64,000 bases of DNA, from positions 32,800,703 through 32,864,702 of the forward strand of contig OX463822.1 of NCBI GenBank assembly GCA_949825045.1. Direction: 5' to 3'. Origin of the DNA: Argyresthia goedartella. Taxonomy: Eukaryota > Arthropoda > Insecta > Lepidoptera > Argyresthiidae. Every line of letters begins with the position of its first letter. Position 1 is the first letter of the stretch. The notes under the pieces were generated by a model, which was given only the letters and a program-made list of their open reading frames with translations, was not told the origin of the DNA and ran no database searches. Below, piece by piece: positions 28,428 through 38,697 of this stretch. A program made the translations under genes and the position numbers.

Positions 28428-28650
28428 GCACATCAAAAATACTGATTTGCGCAGCAAAAATGGATTAGCAAAAACACTTTTTATGTTTTAAATATTTAAT
28501 GAGAACTTATGTTTATGTTTTAAGTATTTTTGTTGTTCTTATATGTTGAACCTAACACGAAGGATAAAGGGGGCTTCGCTTCGCTCACCCTCTTTACGCT
28601 TCTAGGGATATGAGGGATATTTGCTGTGCAAATCAGTATTTTTGATGTGC
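28428..28650. mobile_element. MITE family C, best full-length copy
   Basis: Inverted ends GCACATCAAAAATACTGATT and AATCAGTATTTTTGATGTGC. The interior contains CAACCTAACACGAAGGATAA and GGGGGCTTCGCTTCGCTCAC. About 223 bp, no coding capacity. Confidence 0.8.
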
Positions 28651-29087
28651 AGTTTATATTTCCCGTAAATAAATGTTTGCTAATGTTTGCACCTAATGTC
28701 CTCCGTTTACATAAATAACAATGCATTGTCTGAAAATAAAAATTCGCCGCTTAGGCTTATAGTAAACTATTAATAATAATAATAATAATAATTTATTTAT
28801 TTATCATAACGAGGTATTACACTAGAATATGTTTGAGCTTAATTAATACATGTAAAGCATTATTTGAACTCTAGTAAAAACAGATAACATCTGAACCTGA
28901 GCTAGGTGGTTAACCTGTATTTCAGGATTCAGCGCTCTTCCTAATAATTACAGTATAAGTGCTATATATTACAAAAAATTAGTACCTGTTATTCATTAGT
29001 CCAAGTACAGCTAAATCAGGTAAAATAAACTACAAAAGGGAGCAAAATTTACATAGGCTAAGTATTCATATCTTCTTAAACGACATT
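28651..29087. other. Unassigned; (TAA)n microsatellite
   Basis: (TAA)n at ~28771-28795 followed by (TTTA)n; possibly the tail of a minus-strand LINE fragment. No coding remnant seen. Confidence 0.4.
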
Positions 29088-29137
29088 TGCGGCGCTGCGG
29101 TAATGGCACAGCCTACCGTGCGAGAGGTCCCGCATAG
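29088..29137 (+). mobile_element. SINE family A, 5' fragment only
   Basis: GCGGCGCTGCGGTAATGGCAC ... CCGTGCGAGAGGTCCCG matches the tRNA-like head up to the B box, then stops at the left edge of the piggyBac-type element. Confidence 0.65.
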
Positions 29138-29450
29138 CTTTGTCCCCCTTTATAGGACAGGTCATACAAAGTGGCTAATAAAAAGGCCACCTAAAATAAG
29201 GGTCATAATTCATAGACTTTTAATCGTAGTCTGAACCTTATTGATATTTACGCATCAAGATAAAGCATACCGTCCAGTAAACTAACCATCAAACGCCGCT
29301 TACGCATGATAAAAAAGTTTCGCGCCCATTTTTGACCTGGCTAGTATACAAGCCACCGTGCACTCAACGAATTACATTTGAAGTAACCACGTGCAAGTGC
29401 AGTTTATCTCTGTGTGTTTTTATATCAAATTATTATTTTTACCGGTAAAA

Positions 29451-29836
29451 GTAAGTAATAATAGTTTTTTTATTATATTTTGCTTCTATTTTACTCATAA
29501 ATATAAAGATACAAATAAATAATAACTGTTTTTCGTGTAATCAAAATCTTGGTAGCGTGAAAAAAAAACTAACCTAAAAATTACATACACCACTTTGACA
29601 CGACTTTATTGTTATAAATATTTTCATAATCCGCTTGATACATACATGATTACAAAGGTTATTTTGTTGTATTTTGAATAGTTTAACCTAATTTATGGTG
29701 TAACGTTTGGTTTGGTTATTATTACATAGATAGTGAAAAATATTATATGTTTTATTTACGTATTTTGACCTAAAGTAAGTGGCGTATATAAAATGAAGCT
29801 CGTTACGTTATATATTTTGTTTATTGTTTTTTTTAG
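29451..29836 (+). other. Probable intron in the 5' UTR of the transposase gene
   Basis: A consensus donor GTAAGT at 29451 and an acceptor TTATTGTTTTTTTTAG ending at 29836 frame an AT-rich stretch that ends directly before the transposase ATG at 29838. Confidence 0.45.
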
Positions 29837-29837
29837 A

Positions 29838-30650
29838 ATGTATCGTGGAAATCTGGACTTAGAGGCGCTAACTGAGGATGATTGGCAGGAATTGTTTGCC
29901 ATAAATGACGACCAAGCGATGAATTCAGACGCTGGTGGTGATTCAGACGCTGATGATGTTCATATCGTGACGGTTACTACTGAAGGGAGTGGACCGAGTA
30001 CTCGAAGTGTATCTTCATATCAAGATATTCAGACACATGAAGAGTTACCGCGACACATCTTGAGGCGTCGAGAACCGACGCCTCAAGATGTGCCACCCAT
30101 AGCAAATTTAGATTCAGCTGAGGACAACCAACGATTACTCACTAAATGGAGCAACAAACGATTCCGAACTCCTTCTGCATACAAAAATTCTGTTTTCAAC
30201 CAATACACAGGTATAAATGCTGAAGTTGACTTATCATCACCGCTGAATGTACTTTTTCTCTTTTTTACGACGGGCTTCTTCAATCTTATGGTTACAGAAA
30301 GCAATAAGTATGCCACTCAAAATGGCCAGTCTTTGAACCTTTGTGAAGATGAACTCAAGAAGTTCATAGGAGTTTTGATTATTATGGGTTTTCATAGCCT
30401 GCCTTCTATGAGGCTTTACTGGTCACAAGATCCCAATTTTCATGTTCACCGTATTAGCAGGGTAATGAGTATGCGCCGATTTCTAAAAATATTGAGATTT
30501 TTGCATGTCAATGACAATGAGAATATGGTTTCAAGAGGACAGCCAGGATTTGATAGGCTTTTCAAGATACGCCCGCTGTTGAGACATTTTCTGCGGTTTT
30601 TAGATCTGCTTTCAGTCCTCATAGACAACTATCAATCGATGAAAGCATGA
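29838..30650 (+). pseudogene. piggyBac-type transposase, N-terminal part
   Basis: The ATG at 29838 opens MYRGNLDLEALTEDDWQELF, an acidic N-terminus typical of piggyBac transposases. The DDE_Tnp_1_7 family core starts near residue 110 (FRTPSAYKNSVF ... FFNLMVTESNKYA) and continues to FDRLFKIRPLLRHF. The frame then leaves the family reading near 30591 and stops at 30650. The first catalytic aspartate (motif SIDES) is encoded just downstream in another frame, so a one-base loss (or equivalent) near 30591 inactivated the gene. This half would carry N-terminal and first insertion-domain functions. Downstream half: 30647-31633. Confidence 0.88.
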
Positions 30651-31633
30651 TAGCCTTCAAAGGTCGCTCTACACTCAAACAATACATGCCTCTCAAACCA
30701 ATCAAACGTGGCTTCAAGGTGTGGGTTATTTGCTGTGCCGTTACTGGTTATATGCTTGGCTTTGAGATATATGAAGGAAAAAGTTTGACCGGTGGTAAAG
30801 AAGTAAGTCTTGGGGAGTCTGTTGTGATGAAGTTGGCCGTTATGTTTGAAGGTTTTGGCTACTGCTTATTTTTTGACCGCTTTTTTACTGCTTTACCTTT
30901 ATTGATGAAACTCTTGAAGAAAAAAATATTTGCTGTTGGTACTATTATGCCATCGCGAAAACATTTCCCAACTGACAAGCTACCGCTGGATAAAACCATG
31001 GCCATGAGTGAGAGTGCATGCGCTATGACAAAATTTAATATATCTGTCACCAAATGGAGAGATCGCGGTAAAAAGGCTGTATGCGTCGCATCTAACATGC
31101 ATAATCCTAATATGAAAGGTCATGTACGTCGCACTAATTCCCATGGTGAAAAAGAGCGCGTTTCTTGCCCTAAGCCTATAATTGATTATAACAAATACAT
31201 GGGGGGGGTTGATAAATTTGACCAGCACATGTCGTCATATAGTATTTCCTGGAAATCACGCCGATGGTGGATGAAGATTTGGTTTTACCTCATAGACGCT
31301 GCGATAGTAAATGCATACATTATATACAAGGATACATGGACAAAAGCTCACCCTGTAGGTAATAAGCCAATCACTCATTTGCAATTTAGAAGCAAACTAC
31401 CTGATGAATTGATCGGAAAAGTTGAACAATCATTGCCTATTTTTCAATCCCAAGAAGGAGGTGATCATAAATTGATAAGATCTGTAAAGAAAAATCCGCG
31501 CAGATGTCGATATTGCAGTACAACAGCTAAGCCAAAGAGAAGTGTTTACGATTGCATTAGCTGCAATGTCGCTTTGTGTGTAGAATGTTTTGTGCCATTT
31601 CATGAATCAGGAAAAGAGAAGAAATCAAAATAA
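30612..31633 (+). pseudogene. piggyBac-type transposase, C-terminal part after the frameshift
   Basis: The family reading resumes near 30612 in a new frame. Recognisable are the first catalytic aspartate in SIDESM, GFEIYEGK, the second in FDRFFTALPLL, and the third in MGGVDKFDQHMS. At the end is a cysteine-rich zinc-binding domain with C-x2-C pairs (CRYCSTT ... CISC ... CVECF). All three catalytic Asp appear present, so the only obvious lesion in the gene is the frameshift. Stop TAA at 31633. Product would have acted in the nucleus to cut and rejoin element ends at TTAA. Confidence 0.9.
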
Positions 31634-32145
31634 TCAGTTTTAAAATTTACAGTACCTACCTAACTAAATGCCCGAATAGTTATTGTTTATTTTATGGAAG
31701 AAGTTCCTAATTATTTTTTTCATATAATTAGTTTTAATAATAAAAAGATCTCAATAAATCTGGATCTCAAAATGAAACAGGAGAAGAGTGATTTTGTTAA
31801 CATTATTAAAGAAATGTTTTTGTTTTTGGTTTTGCTCATAGTGTAAGAATAAATGTTGATTAAAATATATATTTTTTTTTTTCATAAAAACACATTATCC
31901 TTAACAGAAATAAAAAGAAATGGGTGGTCAGTATACTAGCCAGTGATTGCAACCTGACAGACATATATTCCTAACAGTCACTGGTCAGTTTAATAGCCAC
32001 AACATTTTTTTAATTTTCTGTAAAACTAATATCAATCATGAGTGCTACCCATAGTAAAAGTTTTATAATTTAGTTCAAAGAATAATAATTAACAGGAAAA
32101 ATAATGAATTTTCAAAATATGTAAGGGTGTGCGTTAAAGGGTTAA

Positions 32146-32339
32146 GGCCTTGGTGAGTATAAGAGAGACCTCTCTTTGAATATCGTGAGTGTGAATGAGT
32201 GTGTGTGAGAGAGGGTGTGTGGTGAGGACTTTACACGCACTTGATATGCTTTTTGGTACCATACTCTTTATTATATTTAATAATATCAAGGAGTGCAAAA
32301 CAAAGTAAGACAGATTCAATTACAAAAAGTACACATATT
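32146..32339. other. Short gap, no gene
   Basis: GT-rich run (GTGTGAATGAGTGTGTGTGAG) near 32190; otherwise unassigned. Confidence 0.4.
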
Positions 32340-32640
32340 ATTATTATCAGGAATAAATATAAGAGGTCAGATTGATGATGATGCACCTAATCTATAGTCA
32401 TTAGTAGTTGTTCTGTTTGGTCATAATTCAGAATTTGAAGAGTATTAAAAATGGTTTTCTTGAAATGATAGGTGGTAAGAGAGTAAATGTCTATTTTTCT
32501 ATTGATTTTATTATACAGCAAAGGTCCAAGGAAAGGGAAGAATCTGTGAGCAAAGGAGGCTATACCCAAAATCAAACTGTGTTTTGAGTAAGTGAAATGC
32601 TCAAGGATATTTTTCACGCGTGCCTGAAAATCGGCTCAAT
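32340..32640 (-). pseudogene. LINE 3' end with RT C-terminal remnant
   Basis: The minus strand reads FPFLGPLLYNKINRKIDIYS and ends LNYDQTEQLLMTID before a stop. The pattern LY(N)K(I)... followed by a Lys-rich helix is typical of LINE ORF2 ends. An (ATA)n tail at ~32336-32345 marks the 3' end. Strongly 5'-truncated. Confidence 0.55.
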
Positions 32641-33050
32641 GACACATATTTTAACGTTTGACTTCGTAACTAATCCAGGACCTCGTCGAAAAGGTGCGCG
32701 CATAAACAAACATGTTGGTATATTTTGGTGGTATTCATAAAAGACCCCCTAAATCTTTCGTTATCGAATAAGACTGATCTGAGACCCCGTCATCCGATTC
32801 AATGAAATGCGATCTGTTACGTTACAGAGAAGGATATGTTTCCCTTTTTCAACAAAAAAATAATAGTTAGCATTGGAGTCGCGGTTGTCGGTACAATAAA
32901 TCACTAACTTCGCAGATTGCCGAAATGTTGGTGTTTCTATTTTAAAAGGTTTTATTTTAATTGGTATTGATATTGGTAGAGATCAGGTACGTTATTATTA
33001 TTAATAGTCTATTATTAGGTCTATGGCAGTTTCTTCAGAATTCTTATACA
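32641..33050. other. No feature recognised
   Basis: Unassigned AT-rich sequence. Confidence 0.4.
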
Positions 33051-33890
33051 TTTTATCTACACACTATCATAAACCCTCATTACTGCGTCTAAAAACTGCA
33101 CGTTAAGACCAGCATAATGTAAAACTATTTGGTAAAAACTCATTTCTTATCTGAAAAATTGTACATTATGACCATTATGAATAAAAATTTGGCAAATTAT
33201 GACATTCAAATTTCGAACACCGACGCCCGACTGCGTGCCGCCCCAAGTTTGTCTGTGTAGTTGGTACTGACATTCAAATTTCGAACGCCGACGCCCGACT
33301 GCGTGCCGCCCCTAGTTTGTCTGTGAAGTTGGTACTGACATTCAAATTTCGAACACCGACGCCCGCCTGCGTGCCGCCCCTAGTTTGTCTGTGAAGTTGG
33401 TACTGACATTCAAATTTCGAACACCGACGCCCGACTGCGTGCCGCCCCTAGTTTGTCTGTGAAGTTGGTACTGACATTCAAATTTCGAACGCCGACGCTC
33501 GACTGCGTGCCGCCCCTAGTTTGTCTGTGAAGTTGGTACTGACATTCAAATTTCGAACGCCGACGCCCGACTGCGTGCCGCCCCTAGTTTGTCTGTGAAG
33601 TTGGTACTGACATTCAAATTTCGAACACCGACGCCCGACTGCGTGCCGCCCCTAGTTTGTCTGTGAAGTTGATACTATCAATGCCACGATGCCGGTCAAA
33701 CTTGCGGTTCCTGAACACATCAAAGAGAGCTTATGATATGTTTGTAGATAAACTAGTGTATGTAACTGTACATAATTAGGCATTAAAACTCTCGAGTGAT
33801 ATTATTATGAAACTCGCCTTCGGCTTGTTTCATAAACCCACTCTCGAGTATTAATGCCCTCCATTATGTAGCAGTCACATAAACTACTAT
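33051..33890 (+). mobile_element. FB68 element, copy d: largest, seven 68-bp units
   Basis: Order: TTTTATCTACACACTATCATAAACC (left subterminal repeat), a short stem-loop region, a tandem array (33201-33676), GAGAGCTTATGATATGTTTGTAGAT (inverted match to the left repeat), and a ~125-bp fold-back. The fold-back runs from CTAGTGTATGTAACTG to AGTCACATAAACTACTA, with arms CATTAAAACTCTCGAG / CTCGAGTATTAATG and loop near CGCCTTCGGC. Subterminal inverted repeats, central minisatellite and terminal hairpin resemble non-autonomous Helentron (DINE-1/HINE) design. That classification is inference. Confidence 0.8.
33201..33676 (+). repeat. Minisatellite, seven 68-bp units inside FB68 copy d
   Basis: Units start at 33201, 33269, 33337, 33405, 33473, 33541 and 33609, each beginning GACATTCAAATTTCGAAC and ending GTCTGTGAAGTTGGTACT. 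Variants are AACACC/AACGCC and GACTGCG/GCCTGCG. Other FB68 copies have one to about four and a half units. Confidence 0.95.
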
Positions 33891-33989
33891 TTGGTGTACA
33901 ATTTTTTAATGGTTGTAATGTTTTGGTTGGTTGATCACCAAAATATTTTTTTCCTACCCAAAATGGATAAATGAACACCAAAAGTTGGA

Positions 33990-34170
33990 AAAAATATCAG
34001 GGCAAAATACTGCGGTAGCTTAGGTGAAGGGTAAAGGGGGTGAGCGAAGGGAAGCCCCCTTTATCCTTCGTGTTAGGTTGAACATGTAAGAACAACAAAA
34101 AATACTTAAAACAGAAACTTAAGTACACAAAGACATAAAACAGAAGTTTGGTGATCATTTATCCAAACAC
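33990..34170 (-). mobile_element. MITE family C, partial copy in wider repeat context
   Basis: TACTGCGGTAGCTTAGGTGA ... CCTTCGTGTTAGGTTGAACA is the reverse complement of the family interior. Flanks at ~33935 (GATCACCAAAATA) and ~34145 (TTTGGTGATCATTTATCC) form a further inverted repeat, so the copy may lie within a longer relative. Confidence 0.6.
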
Positions 34171-34794
34171 AATTTGGTGGACATTTATCCATTCTGGCAG
34201 TCATTTCGAATTTATTGGTAGTAAAATAGGTGCGTTTTTGGTATTCGTTTAAACATAAGCCATTTTTTAATAACTTAAATAACTCTTAAATCACTTGGAA
34301 ATATTTTAATTTCTCTTGCATTCCAAGGTAAAGGGATAGTGATTTATTACTCAACAAATGTGCAAACAAAAATCTCCACCAAAATTTCACGAATTCATAA
34401 AAAGTGTAATTGTTGAACTTCACTCATGTATGTTAAACGCTTTACATTACAATACCCTTATCGCTTACACCGTTTCATATGCTTTTATACAAGAATAGAG
34501 TAGATACATTTGCGTACACAATTGGGAATATGTCTTTGAGATACGATCTGTAGATTTGTTGGCATTATGGTACAGTATTTCTGGCAATAGATAAATCACG
34601 GTAAAGTTTTGCCGAGAAATGTCGGCAAGCAATCTGTTATTGTGGTGGTATTTTCATAAGCCTTGACAATTTGTGTTATCGAATGTTAGTATTTATTAGT
34701 TATCCTGAGGTGATGTCTCGTAATTCTGTAAACACTATTACAGCTTTAGCTTCTGATGAATATAACTTAAACATAAACATTTATATACTAGTGG
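34171..34794. other. No feature recognised
   Basis: AT-rich DNA, no gene or defined repeat seen. Confidence 0.4.
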
Positions 34795-35110
34795 CCCTTT
34801 GAGCTGTAGAGTGCGAGTGACACTTTCTTTAAATAAGACATACAAACTTATGAATGCACCTAGTTACGTACATGGGGTATGAAAGTAGCCGCACCAATAA
34901 ATTTGTAAACTACATTTTGCGGTCTTTAACCCAACCTATCGACTTTTCACTAAAATTATATAGACTGCTCTGTCGCGGTCTCAACGAATCCAAAGACATT
35001 ATTATTATTTGTTAAAATCCGTCATGCTTGGACTGTAGCGGTGTTTTGAAATTTTCAAACCCCCACATCTCCCCATTTTGAAAAATTTCTAGAAACTGAA
35101 TCGACAAAAC
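34795..35110 (-). repeat. Inverted copy of the repeat at ~7060-7440
   Basis: GTACATGGGGTATGAAAGTA and CCGCACCAATAAATTTGTAA, then AACCCCCACATCTCCCCATTT-like sequence, match the 7-kb copy in reverse. Confidence 0.6.
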
Positions 35111-35130
35111 AATAGTTATTTGTGTCACAA

Positions 35131-35782
35131 GGGAGCAAAATGATGTATTTACGGCGAGGGCGGTACATTGAATCCAGAGTGAAGGGAAGGCGTAAGGAAG
35201 GATTCAAGCGTTAACGCCCATGACTAAAATAATTTTGCTCCTGAGTGACACATACAACTTTTCACACCGACTATGAGGAAAATTTAAATTGCTCTAAAAA
35301 ATATAAATTTGAATTATGCCTTTACCACTTTTACAGTAATCGAACAACGTAAACATTTTTTTTTATATAATGACGGATTGTGAAGGATTAGGGAAAGGTC
35401 ACCACAGATAAAATATTCCTGTGTACTTTTACTATGATGTAAAAATAATCGAATCGAATATTACAATGGTTTCGGATATCAATATTCATTATATCACAAT
35501 AACAGTCATCGATAGTTTTGATTTCAGTAAAACATATAATTTATTATGACTTTTTTTTAAATATTACGAAAAATTCATAAATTTTGATATAACGTTGTTA
35601 AAGTTAAAACTTGAACCATGTTCGTTTTTAATCGACTACGTCATCGTTGTCGATTGTAATGTAATTTCATAATTACATTCTATTATTTTAATCTGTGTTC
35701 AATTGGCACATTGCGTAAATGCTGCATGCCAATGAATAAATTAAAAAAGTAGCTTGAACAGAAAAGTAGCATTTTGCTCCCT
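35131..35782. mobile_element. Non-autonomous TIR element, copy 2 (inverted relative to 4020-4733)
   Basis: Ends GGGAGCAAAATGATG (35131) and CATTTTGCTCCCT (35770-35782). The interior matches copy 1 in reverse, including TTTTGATTTCAGTAAAACAT near 35516, which is followed here by other sequence and not by the second palindrome arm. Confidence 0.65.
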
Positions 35783-35989
35783 CTCGTCGTGGAGCAAAAC
35801 TTACTTTTCCGAATGAAAGGTGTGAAAACTATTTAACTATCAAACCTGCTCACAAAAACTCACGAGAATCAGTTGAGAAATGTGGCCTGTAGGGAATAAC
35901 ATCCGGACACTCTTAAGGACATACTAAAGCATTTTTTCCCAACCCTGAACGGGACACGCTTCGGTCGCTTCGCTCGTTCGCTCAACAAG

Positions 35990-36045
35990 TACATACGTTT
36001 GCCCCACCCTAAGATACCCTGGGTTGTGGGAACCAGAAACAGCGT
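35990..36045 (-). mobile_element. SINE family A, internal fragment
   Basis: GATACCCTGGGTTGTGGGAACCAG matches the body of the SINE in reverse orientation; the head is missing. Confidence 0.55.
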
Positions 36046-36278
36046 TTTTATTTTTTGTTGGAGGGGAAAAAATGGAATTACCCATGCCCAGGAGTCAGAC
36101 CTCCCTGCTATATCCCAGGTCCCCACATATTGAGCGGGCATCAGCTCGTGTGGTATACGGACTAAAAACAACCCCTTTTTGACAGTTATCTTTATATGAT
36201 TTTACTGTGAGCCATGGCCTCGGTATATGCTGAGGGCGTGAGCGTACTTCCAGCAAAAAAGGTCGGGTTATCGAAATT

Positions 36279-36449
36279 CTGAATATGCAAATAATTAGTG
36301 CTCTGTGAGAAAAAATAGTGCCCGAAATATGAAAGTGCTCCCACGGGAGAATGTGTTTATCGCATTTATCTCTAAATCCCGTGGGAGCACAAATTTTATA
36401 TTTCGGGCACTAATTTTTCTCACAGAACACTAATTATTTGCATATTCAG
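36279..36449. mobile_element. 171-bp fold-back element
   Basis: Two ~72-bp arms pair almost completely: CTGAATATGCAAATAATTAG at 36279 against CTAATTATTTGCATATTCAG ending 36449, and GTGCTCCCACGGGA against TCCCGTGGGAGCAC around a ~25-nt loop. The arms have a few mismatches. No coding capacity. Confidence 0.8.
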
Positions 36450-36509
36450 AGGGCCTGCCCTGCAATTTGCCCTTTTGGGTGATGTATATGTGTATATATG
36501 ATATATATG

Positions 36510-36645
36510 GGAACAGAAACAGCGACCTCACAGCGACCTCACACACATATAAAGATTCAAGACCTGGGTTTTTTTTTTTCTGATCGCAACCTGGACCTCT
36601 TGCATGGAGACTGAGCCACGACCGCTGCGCCGCAGACGTCCTCCA
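36510..36645 (-). mobile_element. SINE family A, degraded copy
   Basis: Reverse orientation; the head is readable at 36645 (GACGTCTGCGGCGCAGCGG) and ATGCAAGAGGTCCAGG carries a damaged B box. A T run interrupts the body. Confidence 0.65.
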
Positions 36646-36880
36646 CCATCATTATGAGAACTTAACCTAGGTGTAAATAGGTGTGCGTGCTGTTTGTGGT
36701 ATGGCCTCTCATGAGTCTTACTAAATAATGTTTAAAAATTTGACATATTACCAGCACCCTGTCTTTATGTACTTGAAGTCGGTTTTCTTATAATATTTTT
36801 CGAGGAACACAATAAACTCTGACGGGCTTGTTTTCAACCACACGACCGACAACCACCGAGAGCAGCACAGTATCTAATAA

Positions 36881-37270
36881 ACCGGTCAAGTGCGAGTCTA
36901 ACTCGCGCACGAAGGGTTCCGTACCACCGTACAGTGGTAGGGATGGGGTGGAGTGAATACTTTGGATTTTATATAGCAAAATGTTGTTTACAAAGTTATT
37001 GGTGCGGCTACTTACACACTCCATGCACGTAACCAGGTGCATTCATAAGTTTGTATGTGGTATTGCAAGAAGTGTTGTACGGGAGCCCCCTTAAATATTT
37101 ATTTTATTCTGTTTTTTAGTATTTGTTGTTAAAGCGGCAACAGAAATACATCATCTCTAAAAATTTCATCTGACTAACTATCACGATTCATAAGATACAG
37201 CCTGGTGACAGACGGACGGACGGACACAAATAGGGTCCCGTTTGGCACCCTTCGGGTTCGGAACCCTAAA
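36881..37270 (-). repeat. Dispersed AGGGTTCCG repeat, full-length copy
   Basis: From the ACCGGTCAAGTGCGAGTCTA end (36881) to CGGAACCCT (37267), containing the characteristic GGACGGACGGAC run near 37210 and GGTACGGAACCCT/AGGGTTCCG inverted ends. About 390 bp. Confidence 0.75.
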
Positions 37271-37276
37271 ACCTGT

Positions 37277-37400
37277 TCAGCAATGTGTGTTATAGTCTAT
37301 AATAAAATACCAAATGACATAAAAACGCTAGTGTTCAACTGCTTTAGACATAAATTATTCAATTGGCTTCTACAAAACCGCTTTTACTCTGTACACAAGT
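37277..37400 (+). pseudogene. LINE ORF2 C-terminal fragment
   Basis: Plus strand reads VYNKIPNDIKTLVFNCF, then LFNWLLQNRFYSVHKFI, the usual end of LINE reverse transcriptase proteins (YNK(I/L)P..IK ... (N/K)CFYS). It meets the minus-strand frame at 37404 tail to tail. Confidence 0.7.
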
Positions 37401-37403
37401 TTA

Positions 37404-38249
37404 TTAACCATTTTGTACGTAAGACAGTACGTGTGGGACTGGCGCTCCATCCTCATATAGGCCTGTGCGATTCCACCTATGGCGGGTGCCGCGGATGCAC
37501 ATGCTGCTAGCCCTGATGATGGCGGTTTGAATTCTTGCTCGTAGCCAGCCCATTCTTGTGGCAGGGGTCCGGTTGCAGCGGTCCGCCAGCGTTTCGGCGA
37601 GGTGTTTAGTGAATGATATCAATTGTGGAGCAAAAACTCCGTCGACAGAGGTTACTAAAGGGGTGAAGGTGGTGTGGCGCGTCTCGCATGGGTCGCAGTA
37701 CTTCCTTTTCTTTTCTTCTTCAGCTGAACGAAGGACAGCCGCTGCGGGGCGTGATGCGTGGGAGGGAGCGTCGGTGTCTATGACACGGATATCAAATAAC
37801 GCCTCCCTCTGGGCAATCCATACCCCCCGACAAGCCAAGTCTCCGCGCAGCCCAGTATCGCCTTCGGAGATGACTGGCTCTTTCGTGACGTTTCCCCAGG
37901 CTTGCTGGCACAGTTCACAGAAATGATCCCTTATTTCGTTATGTCTGCGTGTGATAAGGCCACCTGTTTTGCAGCACAAGGCGTGGTCCACGTTGAAGTT
38001 GTCATTGCCGCAGCCGTCGCAAGTCGCAGACGTGGAGATTGGTGTGTATCTTACGGCCAGGACATTTCTAAATTCGTGGGGTGATAAGTCGAAGTTGTCT
38101 TTTCTTGTCGGTATTACTGAAAGCCAGGTTGATGTTTTTGTTTTTATTTTTGTCGCTATTGATCTTTCTATTGCTCTTTTCTTTTTGGATGGTAATTTTG
38201 TTAAAATGCTTTCTAGAGTTTCGTTCTCGTATGTTTCTTTTTCCTTGTT
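37404..38249 (-). pseudogene. Retrotransposon-type C-terminal region (CDGCG...HAL.C...RHNE module)
   Basis: The minus strand is open from just after a TGA at ~38252 to the TAA at 37404, about 280 codons, without an ATG at its start; so it is a 5'-truncated remnant. Landmarks: WLSVIP and FDLSPHEFRNVLAVRY near 38090-38045, a cysteine/histidine cluster CDGCGNDNFNVDHALCC, then GGLITRRHNEIRDHF, a DIRVIDTDAPSH segment, EKKRKYC, and FTPLVTSVDG. I remember this module as the region downstream of reverse transcriptases in proteins from many invertebrate genomes, where Cys/His motifs precede conserved acidic residues that could be a nuclease-like fold. The exact element class is not known to me. No RT is present here. 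GC content is higher than in the surroundings. Confidence 0.6.
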
Positions 38250-38252
38250 TCA

Positions 38253-38697
38253 TTGAACGTACTGTCTTGAACTAGAATGAAATATCTTATTTGTATTCTC
38301 TGTACTTATTTCATGAATATTTTGCATAATAAATTTCTTATCTGTTAAATGTACGTAAGATTGATCTCGGCTATTGTTTTTATCGTGTTTGAATGATTGA
38401 ATGAAGATAAATAATATTGTTAATGTAATAATAATGACTACAAATATCAAAAAATTGCATGCTATAATTTAATAGCTGAATAAGGCGTTCTTTTTATATT
38501 TTATATTAACTTTATACACACCCTTATCATTGCAAATGGATTACTTACTGTTATACTTAGAATATCTGGATTATCGATTTATCTTATAAACCCTGGGTTA
38601 ACGAAGTGGCGCAACTAAGCCTCGAAATTATAATATAATTATGTAATTTTTCCATTACTTACATTATAACTAATGTTATATTTTTGTTTTGTTGCAG
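38253..38697. other. AT-rich stretch, probable intron of a host gene
   Basis: No repeat recognised; it ends in a polypyrimidine tract and acceptor TTTTTGTTTTGTTGCAG (38681-38697). Confidence 0.4.

Larger units (their letters stand above)
29146..32141 (+). mobile_element. piggyBac-type DNA transposon, ~3.0 kb, inactivated
   Basis: The right end is ...GCGTTAAAGGG at 32141 followed by TTAA (32142-32145), the usual target. The left end is probably CCCTTTATAGG at 29146, but no TTAA is preserved there. Subterminal inverted repeats support the limits: CTGGCTAGTATACAAGCCAC near 29337 against GGTCAGTATACTAGCCAG near 31925, and GTGGCTAATAAA near 29172 against TTTAATAGCCAC near 31990. The transposase is split by a frameshift. 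Confidence 0.75.

Noticed and set aside
37558..37926. 122-codon plus-strand gene
   Set aside because: Antisense to the better supported minus-strand retrotransposon-type frame; no family pattern.
38068..38275. Membrane protein (Leu/Phe-rich plus-strand frame)
   Set aside because: Antisense of the Lys-rich start of the minus-strand retrotransposon remnant.
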